From positions 1 to 7,638 of the forward strand of contig JAGGSY010000018.1 in the NCBI GenBank assembly GCA_021158845.1: 7,638 nucleotides of DNA, given 5' to 3'. Of the stretch, positions 1 through 6,004 are shown piece by piece. The notes beneath the pieces are model-generated. The model was not told the origin of the DNA. It saw only the letters and a program-made list of their open reading frames with translations, and made no database searches. Each line of letters opens with the position of its first letter. The stretch's first letter is position 1. Source of the DNA: Caldisericia bacterium (GTDB taxonomy: Bacteria; Caldisericota; Caldisericia; B22-G15). Made by a program: the position numbers and the translations under genes.

Positions 1-56
1 GAATAGCTCAGATACTTTCTGGCATAAGCACAAGTGCATTCAAGAAAGTTTAAGAA

Positions 57-113
57 TTACGGAACATAAAGGCCAGCTTTAACAGGTAAAATAAGACTTA
101 CAAACTTTTTCAT
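57..113 (-). CDS. Short ORF of 18 codons after acoC; possible truncated gene start
   Basis: An ATG at 113-111 follows a strong AAAGGAGG site with ideal seven-base spacing. It encodes MKKFVSLILPVKAGLYVP and stops at TAA 59-57. The N-terminus (Lys-Lys then hydrophobic) looks like the beginning of an ordinary membrane or secreted protein rather than a complete one. No frame continues it convincingly to the left edge. It could be a real small peptide, a gene broken by frameshift or insertion near position 60, or chance. No function can be assigned. It would be the fourth cistron of the aco message if expressed. Confidence 0.3.
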   Translation of the reverse strand: MKKFVSLILPVKAGLYVP

Positions 114-119
114 AATTTA

Positions 120-180
120 ACCTCCTTTCCAATAGTTTTGATTTTTAAAAATATGATTTTTTTCTCACCTCCTTTCCCAA
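120..180 (-). repeat. Two direct copies of a Shine-Dalgarno block after acoC
   Basis: On the minus strand TTGGGAAAGGAGGT (180-167) recurs as TTGGAAAGGAGGT (132-120), one G shorter. The first copy continues to give AAAGGAGGTGA (175-165), an 11-base perfect complement of the usual 16S rRNA 3' end, yet no ATG, GTG or TTG follows at a workable distance. The second copy is seven bases from an ATG. The frame of acoC stays open after its TAA right through this block to a TGA at 112-110. The layout suggests a duplicated translation start region or a decayed gene start. Confidence 0.5.
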
Positions 181-181
181 T

Positions 182-1264
182 TTAAAAACTTGGGTTTTCA
201 ATCAAGTTTTCTAATTCCTTTAAAAATCTTGCTGCATCAGCACCGTCAATAACCCTATGATCATAGGAAAGAGAGAGGAAACCTATATCTCTTATGGAGA
301 GTGTATTGTTATCAAAGATTCTAATTCCCTTTTTGATTCTACCAACTCCTAAAATCGCAACTTCTGGTGGATTTATAACAGGAGTAAATATATCTGTTGC
401 CATCATTCCAAGATTGGTTATTGTGAATGTAGAATCCCTTATTTCTTCTGGTTTTAAAGATTCACTTCTCGCTTTAGATGCAATCTCTTTAAGTTTATTG
501 TTTATTTCCTGAAGCGATAGGGAGTGAGTATTTTTTATGACTGGAACAATAAGACCTTTCTCCGTATCAACAGCAACTCCAATATTTACATGGGTGTAAA
601 TCTTCAAACTATCACCATCAAAGTGGGCATTGAATTTTTTAAATTTCTTCAAAACATTTGAAACAACAAATATTAATCCAGATGTGATACTAACATTCTT
701 TTCATCTACTTTTTTTATAAATTCGGTAAAATCAACCTCCAAAATGTTTGTTACTGTTACTACTGTATGAAAGGATTTTGAAAGTCTCTCAGAGATGACT
801 TTCCTTAAGCCTGAGAGTTTCTCTATTTTTACTTCCCCCGAGGAGGTGGAGGTGGAGAGGAACGGTAAGAGATCCCTTTTAACTATTCTTCCTCCAGGAC
901 CACTTCCTTTAACCTTTGATAGATCAATATTCATCTCCTTAGCTATTCTCCTTGCAAGAGGGGATATCTTTATCCGTTCCTCTCCCTTCCTCGAAGGAGG
1001 TGCTATCTCTTTCTTCTCCTCTTTTTCTCCTTCCTCTTCAATTAAGGCTATAACTTCTCCAACTTTATACTCTTTTCCTTCTTCTCCTATTATCTTTTTT
1101 ACAATCCCACTTACAGGTGAAGCTACCTCATTTGTTATCTTCTCTGACGAAACTTCAAGCAGTGGTTCTCCTTTCTGAACCTTTTCACCCTCCTTTTTAA
1201 ACCACTTCTCTATAAACCCCGTTTCCATTGTTAAACCAAATTTTGGCATTCTTACTTCATACAT
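182..1264 (-). CDS. acoC: Dihydrolipoamide acyltransferase E2 of the acetoin/2-oxoacid dehydrogenase complex
   Basis: This 360-residue E2 carries the swinging lipoyl arm and transfers the acyl group to CoA. Residues 1-76 form one lipoyl domain (MPKFGLTMETGFIEKW) with the lipoylated lysine Lys42 in SSEKITN, a form that resembles acetoin-type E2 proteins. A short Glu/Lys-rich linker (about 76-96) follows. The peripheral subunit-binding domain spans about 97-136 (KISPLARRIAKEMNIDLSKV, GSGPGGRIVKRDL). A Ser/Thr linker leads to the catalytic domain (about 145-360), which ends with SYDHRVIDGADAARF. There His336 and Asp340 are the conserved catalytic pair. The protein is shorter than many E2s, with a single lipoyl domain and compact linkers. 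It lacks the alpha/beta-hydrolase-like C-terminus seen in some pseudomonad AcoC proteins. The ATG at 1264 is three bases after acoB, with GGAG upstream. Its subunit-binding domain implies an E3 partner, which is not in this window. Confidence 0.9.
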   Translation of the reverse strand: MYEVRMPKFGLTMETGFIEKWFKKEGEKVQKGEPLLEVSSEKITNEVASPVSGIVKKIIGEEGKEYKVGEVIALIEEEGEKEEKKEIAPPSRKGEERIKISPLARRIAKEMNIDLSKVKGSGPGGRIVKRDLLPFLSTSTSSGEVKIEKLSGLRKVISERLSKSFHTVVTVTNILEVDFTEFIKKVDEKNVSITSGLIFVVSNVLKKFKKFNAHFDGDSLKIYTHVNIGVAVDTEKGLIVPVIKNTHSLSLQEINNKLKEIASKARSESLKPEEIRDSTFTITNLGMMATDIFTPVINPPEVAILGVGRIKKGIRIFDNNTLSIRDIGFLSLSYDHRVIDGADAARFLKELENLIENPSF

Positions 1265-1267
1265 TTT

Positions 1268-2239
1268 TTACTCCAAGACCCTTTTAACGGCATTAATCAC
1301 ATCTTTATAATCTGGTGTTACAAACTCTTCAAGTGGTGGACTAAATGGCATAGGAACATTTCTCTCACCAATTCTTAAAATAGGTGCATCTAAATAGTCA
1401 AATGCTTCCTCCTGAACTACACTGGCAATTTCTGCTCCCCATCCAGCTCTCTTCCAGGTTTCGTGAGCAACCACAAGGTGGTTTGTCTTCTTTACAGACT
1501 CAATAACTCTCTCCTTATCCCAGGGAACCAATGTTCTTAAATCAATTACTTCAACACTTATCCCTTCTTTTTCCAACTCATCTGCTGCTTTTAATGACTC
1601 ATGCACCATTCTTGACATAGCAACAACTGTTACATCCTTTCCCTCTCTTTTAATATCAGCAACTCCAAATGGAATTAAATATTCTTCCTCTGGAACTGGA
1701 CCTTTTATTTTGTAAAGTCTCTTGTGCTCAAAACATATAACGGGGTCATCACTTCTTAATGCAGTTTTCATCAAACCTTTCATATCATAGGGTGTGGAGG
1801 GAATTATAATTTTTATCCCTGGCACATGCATGAATATTGTCTCTATTGATTCTGAATGCTGAGCTGCTGCTGATTGAGCTACACCATCAGGACCTCTTAA
1901 AACAAGGTGAAGTTTTCCCTGTCCCCCTGTCATGTATCTTATCTTCTCAATCTGTAGAGTTATTGATTGTATTCCTGTAAAGAGGAAGTCTGCAAAGTGA
2001 AATTCAACTACAGGACGCATCCCTACAAGGGCAGCACCCAACGCTGAACCGTAAATTACTTCTTCAGATATTGGTGTATCAAATATTCTGCCGGGAAATT
2101 TTCCCAAGAGTGATTTATAGGCACCAAATATACCTCCCTGTTTTGCAATGTCCTCCCCATATGTGAATATGGTAGGATCCCTTTCCATTTCCTCAAGGAT
2201 TGCTTCACCCAATGCTTCTGAGAAAGTTATCTCTCTCAT
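1268..2239 (-). CDS. acoB: Thiamine-dependent acetoin/2-oxoacid dehydrogenase, E1 beta subunit
   Basis: This 323-residue protein has the standard E1-beta length and layout. The pyrimidine-binding domain includes TYGEDIAKQGGIFG (residues 26-39), TPISEEVIYGSALGAAL with the conserved Glu59 that activates the thiamine ring, and RPVVEFHFADF (75-85). The block AAAQHSESIE with His128 is followed by HVPGIKIIIPSTPYDMKGL (138-156). The C-terminal transketolase domain includes VTVVAMSRMVHESLKAADEL, EVIDLRTLVPWD and NHLVVAHETWKRAGWGAEI. It pairs with AcoA to form the alpha2-beta2 E1 heterotetramer. The GGAGG site just after the acoA stop has ideal spacing to the ATG at 2239. The stop is three bases before the acoC start, so all three genes are translated from one message. 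No key residue appears to be missing. Confidence 0.9.
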   Translation of the reverse strand: MREITFSEALGEAILEEMERDPTIFTYGEDIAKQGGIFGAYKSLLGKFPGRIFDTPISEEVIYGSALGAALVGMRPVVEFHFADFLFTGIQSITLQIEKIRYMTGGQGKLHLVLRGPDGVAQSAAAQHSESIETIFMHVPGIKIIIPSTPYDMKGLMKTALRSDDPVICFEHKRLYKIKGPVPEEEYLIPFGVADIKREGKDVTVVAMSRMVHESLKAADELEKEGISVEVIDLRTLVPWDKERVIESVKKTNHLVVAHETWKRAGWGAEIASVVQEEAFDYLDAPILRIGERNVPMPFSPPLEEFVTPDYKDVINAVKRVLE

Positions 2240-2251
2240 TCCTTACCTCCA

Positions 2252-3232
2252 TTAATAATCATAACCAGTATCATCAACAAATAGGTCTGTTAGAGCATCC
2301 TCTGGTTTTGGCATAGGACTTTCTTCAGCAAACTTTACTGCTTCATCTATCTCTCTTTCAGATTCACTCCATATGGAGTCTCTTAGGTTTTTATTTAGAA
2401 TCTTCATTTCAAAGAGTTTCTTTTCAAATCTTCCTATGGGTTCTTTGGATAAGAATTTTTCTATTTCTTCCTTCTTTCTATACAATTCAGGATCTCCAAC
2501 AAAGTGCCCTTTCAACCTATAGGTTTTTGCTTCAATTAGAGAAGGACCTCCACCTTCCCTTGCTCTCCTTATAGCCTCTTTAGCAGCTTCATACACAGCT
2601 ATAACATCATTTCCATCAACAGTAACACCTGGTATTCCGTAACCAACAGCTCTATCAGATATATTCTCAACAGATGTTGTTTCTTCTACTCTTGCTGTGG
2701 AGGCAAATCTATTATTTTCATTGACAAATACAACAGGAAGCTTATAGATAGATGCAAAGTTTAGACTTTCATGAAATGCACCTGTATTTGAAGCTCCATC
2801 TCCAAAGAATGCAACAACGACCTGATCACTTTTTTTGATTTTTATTCCCAATCCTGCACCTACAGCTATTGGTAATCCACCACCAACAACTCCATTGGCA
2901 CCCAAAACACCTATATCAAAGCTCGCTATATGCATGGAACCACCTTTTCCTTTACAGTAACCTGTAACCTTACCGTAGAGTTCAGCCATCATCCTTTTTG
3001 TGTCTCCACCCTTGGCAATCATATGTCCGTGTCCTCTATGGGTACTTGTAATGTAGTCATCTTTTCTTAAATTTGCCATTACACCTGTAGCGATAGCTTC
3101 TTCTCCAATGTATAGATGGATGAACCCTGGAAGTTTACCCTCTAAAAATAATTTCTCTGCCCTCAACTCAAAAGTCCTTATTCGAACCATAGTTCTGTAC
3201 AAATTTAACAGGAAGTCCTTTGAATATTCCAT
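2252..3232 (-). CDS. acoA: Thiamine-dependent acetoin/2-oxoacid dehydrogenase, E1 alpha subunit
   Basis: This 326-residue E1-alpha is close to the usual length for AcoA/PdhA-type subunits. It binds thiamine diphosphate and, with E1-beta, cleaves acetoin (or decarboxylates a 2-oxoacid) and passes the acyl group to the lipoyl arm of E2 in the cytoplasm. The TPP/Mg motif is GDGASN (residues 144-149), followed by FHESLNFASIYKLPVVFVNENN. Other E1-alpha blocks are STHRGHGH (63-70), GKGGSMH (95-101), ISDRAVGYGIPGVTVDGNDV (191-210) and LKGHFVGDPELYR (240-252); the last resembles the GHFEGDP-x-xYR of acetoin-type enzymes. It starts at an ATG with an AGAGGAGG site and is first in an operon driven by a sigma-54 promoter next to an AcoR-like gene. 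That context favours acetoin, but pyruvate or a branched-chain 2-oxoacid is not excluded. Twelve bases separate it from acoB. Confidence 0.88.
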   Translation of the reverse strand: MEYSKDFLLNLYRTMVRIRTFELRAEKLFLEGKLPGFIHLYIGEEAIATGVMANLRKDDYITSTHRGHGHMIAKGGDTKRMMAELYGKVTGYCKGKGGSMHIASFDIGVLGANGVVGGGLPIAVGAGLGIKIKKSDQVVVAFFGDGASNTGAFHESLNFASIYKLPVVFVNENNRFASTARVEETTSVENISDRAVGYGIPGVTVDGNDVIAVYEAAKEAIRRAREGGGPSLIEAKTYRLKGHFVGDPELYRKKEEIEKFLSKEPIGRFEKKLFEMKILNKNLRDSIWSESEREIDEAVKFAEESPMPKPEDALTDLFVDDTGYDY

Positions 3233-3237
3233 GAAAA

Positions 3238-3245
3238 CCTCCTCT
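3238..3245 (-). promoter_or_regulatory. Ribosome binding site of acoA
   Basis: The minus strand reads AGAGGAGG, then TTTTC and ATG. It fits within the short leader predicted from the sigma-54 promoter and fixes the acoA start at 3232. Confidence 0.85.
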
Positions 3246-3264
3246 TTTCTTTCTGCCTATGATA

Positions 3265-3280
3265 TGCAAATTTTATGCCA
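3265..3280 (-). promoter_or_regulatory. Sigma-54 (-24/-12) promoter of acoABC
   Basis: On the minus strand the sequence is TGGCATAAAATTTGCA, against the consensus TGGCAC-N5-TTGCW. The invariant GG (3279-3278) and GC (3267-3266) have the exact required spacing. The predicted transcription start is near 3254, giving a leader of about 22 bases before the acoA ATG. An AAA+ activator gene lies immediately upstream, which supports this reading strongly. Confidence 0.88.
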
Positions 3281-3359
3281 ATATGGATAAATATTTGATT
3301 ATGACTGCATTTGAAAGGTATAATGTGGGTAGGAGTGATTTTTCTCTCTCACATATATT

Positions 3360-3376
3360 TGTAAAATAATTTGACA
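3360..3376. promoter_or_regulatory. Candidate activator-binding dyad, proximal site
   Basis: The plus strand reads TGTAAA-ATAAT-TTGACA, the same 17-base layout as the dyad at 3415-3431 with one arm mismatch (TTGACA for TTTACA). Its centre (3368) is about 114 bases upstream of the predicted acoA transcription start and 55 bases, roughly five helical turns, from the other dyad. Two same-shaped sites on one DNA face fit a pair of enhancer sites for a sigma-54 activator. The TTGACA arm should not be read as a sigma-70 -35 box, because on that strand it would point away from acoA. Confidence 0.5.
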
Positions 3377-3414
3377 TGATATAAGAAAATACGCTAAAAA
3401 CGGGATTTCTTTAG

Positions 3415-3431
3415 TGTAAATATCCTTTACA
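3415..3431. promoter_or_regulatory. Candidate activator-binding dyad, distal site
   Basis: The plus strand reads TGTAAA-TATCC-TTTACA, a perfect 6+6 inverted repeat with a 5-base spacer. Its centre (3423) is about 169 bases upstream of the predicted start of acoA transcription, one base beyond the regulator's stop codon. Fis-type HTH dimers of sigma-54 activators bind dyads at such distances. It has no following T-run, so it is a poor terminator. Binding by the adjacent AcoR-type protein is inferred. Confidence 0.5.
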
Positions 3432-3432
3432 A

Positions 3433-5280
3433 TTAAATCTCTATATTCCATTTAGAGATGAGTCTGTACACAGTTGGTCTTGAAACTCCCAGTATCTTTG
3501 CTGTTTTAGAGATATTCCAGTTTGTTTCCTTTAATGCCTTTAAGAGTGCAGATCTCTTTACCTCTTCTATTGATTGCACATCTATTTTTGATGAAAGCAC
3601 TTCTTCAGGTAGATATCTTTCATCAAGAACATCTCCTTCACATATATTCAATGCTCTCTCAATTATATTCTCCAACTCTCTTACATTGCCAGGAAAATCA
3701 TACTTTAAGAGTGGTTTTAGAAACGAATCATCTATTTTAATTTTTCTCTTTTGAAGTTTCTTAGAGAGTTTTTCTACAAAATGTTTAACAAGGAGAGGTA
3801 TGTCCTCTCTCCTTTCCCTCAGTGGAGGTATCTTTATCTGGATGACATTTAGTCTATGGTATAGATCTTTCCTAAAGTTTCCTTTCTCTACCTCAGAAGA
3901 TAAATCTCTGTTTGAGGCAGCTATCACCCTTACATCTACATCTATTGCTCTAACTCCTCCAATTCTTGTTACACTTCTATCCTGAAGCACTCTTAAGAGT
4001 TTAGACTGTAAACCTACAGGCATTTCCCCTATTTCGTCAAGAAAGACAGTCCCTCCATCTGCAAGCTCAAATTTTCCAGGCCTTCCATTTTTATCTGCTC
4101 CTGTAAAACTTCCAGGTTCATATCCAAAAAATTCACTCTCTGCAAGATCTCTTGGAATTGCACCGCAGTTTATAACAACAAATGGACCCCTTTTTCTCAT
4201 TCCTTCATAATGAATTGCCTGCGCAAACATTTCTTTACCTGTTCCAGTTTCTCCAAGGATAAGTACATTGGAGTTAGATTTTGATGCGATTTTCGCTATC
4301 CTTATAGCTTCTCTTAGTTTTTTACTGTTACCCACAATGTCTGAGAATTTAAATTTTGCCTTTGCACCTATGTAGGATGTTACAAATTTTCTGACCCTGC
4401 TTATTTCTCTAAAGAAGTCAACCACACCCACAAATTTCCCCTTTTCATCCCTTACTACAACTGCTGTTTTTATAAAATGAAGGGTTCCCATAGATGGGCT
4501 ATTTATGATAAACTCTCTATCTACATAACCTTTATGAGTTTTATAGACCGAGAGAATCACAGGTGTAAAATCGACCACATCACCTACAAACTTACCTATT
4601 GCTTTAGCGGAGTCTATACGCAAAATATCAGCAGCTTTTTCATTCATATAGAGAATTTTTGCGTTCTCATCAAGACACAAAACCCCATCTTTTATTCCTT
4701 CACTTATAATGTCAAGGTACTTCTTTGAAAGCTTTAAATTTTCTGTAGTTTCTCTCCACATAAGCTCCTTTTCTACCGCCTCTGCAAGGGAGGAAACTAC
4801 AGCCAACGCATAATCTGGGTAATCACTTATCTTTGATGAAAGGGAGATTACACCATATATACTTCCTCTTAGATTGTGAACTGGAGCTGCGGCGCATGCC
4901 CATTCTTTTAATTCATCCAGATAGTGCTCTTCTCCAACCACTTCCACAGCTGCATCATGATCAATTGAGAGGTTTATGGCGGTTGTTCCAAAGAAATCCT
5001 CTTTTACAACAACACCTTCCCTTAAAAATTTTTCATCACTATTACGGGGTAGTACCTCAAGAACAACACCATCAGAGTCAACAAAAGAGATATACAGATT
5101 TTTTCTATTTAATTTTGAGAGAAAATTCTCCATTAAAGAGATGATAGAGGAGAGCCATATCCTGTTTTTAGCCCTTCTTTCACTTAATTTCTCTGGAGAG
5201 ATTCTTGAAATTTTTAGCCTCGTTACACCTCTTGTCTCCATTTCTCTCCAGGAATTCATTATCTCTCTCTTTTTAATCAT
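3433..5280 (-). CDS. acoR: AcoR-type sigma-54-dependent transcriptional activator (GAF-PAS-AAA+-Fis HTH)
   Basis: This 615-residue bacterial enhancer-binding protein starts with the SWREM segment usual in AcoR-like proteins (from residue 10). A GAF-like sensor domain spans about 40-172 (GTTAINLSIDHDAAVEVVGE, then CAAAPVHNLRGSIYGVISLSS) and a PAS domain about 186-295. The AAA+ ATPase spans about 314-540: Walker A GETGTGKE (343-350), the sigma-54 contact loop GSFTGA (390-395, a Ser variant of GAFTGA), Walker B TVFLDEIG (411-418) and FPGNVRELENIIERAL (529-544). A Fis-type helix-turn-helix lies at about 575-612 (NISKTAKILGVSRPTVYRLI). There is no response-regulator receiver domain, so control is probably by a small ligand bound by GAF or PAS. 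The ATG at 5280 follows AGGAGGGA, which overlaps the lplA stop; its 11-base spacing is slightly long. The gene sits directly upstream of a -24/-12 promoter and acoABC, its likely target. Confidence 0.92.
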   Translation of the reverse strand: MIKKREIMNSWREMETRGVTRLKISRISPEKLSERRAKNRIWLSSIISLMENFLSKLNRKNLYISFVDSDGVVLEVLPRNSDEKFLREGVVVKEDFFGTTAINLSIDHDAAVEVVGEEHYLDELKEWACAAAPVHNLRGSIYGVISLSSKISDYPDYALAVVSSLAEAVEKELMWRETTENLKLSKKYLDIISEGIKDGVLCLDENAKILYMNEKAADILRIDSAKAIGKFVGDVVDFTPVILSVYKTHKGYVDREFIINSPSMGTLHFIKTAVVVRDEKGKFVGVVDFFREISRVRKFVTSYIGAKAKFKFSDIVGNSKKLREAIRIAKIASKSNSNVLILGETGTGKEMFAQAIHYEGMRKRGPFVVINCGAIPRDLAESEFFGYEPGSFTGADKNGRPGKFELADGGTVFLDEIGEMPVGLQSKLLRVLQDRSVTRIGGVRAIDVDVRVIAASNRDLSSEVEKGNFRKDLYHRLNVIQIKIPPLRERREDIPLLVKHFVEKLSKKLQKRKIKIDDSFLKPLLKYDFPGNVRELENIIERALNICEGDVLDERYLPEEVLSSKIDVQSIEEVKRSALLKALKETNWNISKTAKILGVSRPTVYRLISKWNIEI

Positions 5281-5296
5281 GATTGCTCAATCCCTC

Positions 5297-6004
5297 CTAA
5301 TCTATTTCCTTAACATAATTAATTTTAAGATAGCGAATAAAATTTTCAAGTATTTTTCTCTTCAGTTCATCCATTGATAAAGGCTTTAAGTCTGTCAAAT
5401 TTATGACTTCGCTTCTCACACTCTTAACAACACTTCTTGTATTTTTTGGATAGATCTCTTTCCATTTTATAACACTTCTCAATGTTTCAATATCGGTGTT
5501 CACAAGGATAGATGCATGATAAAGGAATGCGTTTCCTTTAATAGCCATTGCAGAACCTAACACCTTTTTCTCTTCTACAAATATTGAGTTTCTTACGCCG
5601 ATGTATGCATTTATACCAAAACTCTTTATGCTCTCTAAAATTATCTCTGTAATTCCCCTTCCCTCTTCATAAAAATATTTTGAAAATATGTAAAGATTTT
5701 TGTTTTTGCAAAAGCTTATGTTCAAAGTTCCCTCATCGTGATAGACTGTTCCACCACCTGTAAATCTTCTTATAATCGGTATGTTTTTGCTTTTAATATA
5801 GTCAATATTTACTTCGTACTCCTCTTTCTGGAATTTTCCTATAACAACACACGGATTGTTTCTCCAAAAGCGTAGCACAAATGTATCATCATCACACATC
5901 TTAAGAATTTCCCTTTCCTTTTCAAAGTTTTTGTAAATATCAAGGGAGTTTGAATTTATTAAAATCAGTTTATTTTTTCTTTGAGTGGGGATGGAAGTTT
6001 TCAT
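5297..6004 (-). CDS. lplA: Lipoate-protein ligase A, single-domain form
   Basis: This 235-residue protein of the biotin/lipoate ligase (BPL/LplA) fold should attach lipoate to the lysine of lipoyl domains such as that of the E2 encoded downstream. Signatures are RRFTGGGTVYHDEGTLN (residues 79-95; lipoyl-adenylate binding), KKVLGSA with the conserved Lys147, LYHASILVNTD (161-171), and SVRSEVINLTDL (195-206), which matches the SVRS-x-V-x-NLT stretch of E. coli LplA. E. coli LplA is about 338 residues with a C-terminal accessory domain. This protein stops where the large domain ends, so the accessory domain is absent and no LplB-like partner is visible. The start at 6004 is supported by AGAGGATAT just before ATG, inside the end of xer. 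Sixteen bases separate it from the regulator. It could instead be an octanoyltransferase or amidotransferase of the same fold (LipM/LipL type), but the SVRS block favours ligase. Confidence 0.87.
   Translation of the reverse strand: MKTSIPTQRKNKLILINSNSLDIYKNFEKEREILKMCDDDTFVLRFWRNNPCVVIGKFQKEEYEVNIDYIKSKNIPIIRRFTGGGTVYHDEGTLNISFCKNKNLYIFSKYFYEEGRGITEIILESIKSFGINAYIGVRNSIFVEEKKVLGSAMAIKGNAFLYHASILVNTDIETLRSVIKWKEIYPKNTRSVVKSVRSEVINLTDLKPLSMDELKRKILENFIRYLKINYVKEID

Noticed and set aside
141..152. Palindrome ATTTTTAAAAAT after acoC as a terminator or operator
   Set aside because: It is pure A/T with no loop or GC stem, and such palindromes are common by chance in AT-rich spacers.
294..1178. 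Plus-strand open frames opposite acoC (294-512 and 795-1178)
   Set aside because: They lie antisense inside a clearly coding E2 gene, have low-complexity Ser/Pro-rich translations, and match no family I recognise.
3371..3398. TTGACA on the plus strand as a sigma-70 -35 box
   Set aside because: No good -10 box follows at 16-18 bases, and the promoter would read antisense into the regulator. It is better explained as one arm of the dyad at 3360-3376.
3394..3414. CTAAA-N11-TTTAG inverted repeat between the two dyads
   Set aside because: The arms are only five bases and AT-rich, which is expected by chance in this DNA. There is no T-run to make it a terminator.
3415..3431. Dyad after the regulator stop as an intrinsic terminator
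   Set aside because: The stem is six mostly A-T pairs and is not followed by a run of T on the minus strand, so it would be too weak.
3458..5377. Several plus-strand open frames opposite the regulator gene, such as 3458-3754, 4833-5144 and 4976-5377
   Set aside because: All are mirror frames of a gene whose minus-strand protein shows intact GAF, PAS, AAA+ and HTH domains. They have no domain signature or operon context.
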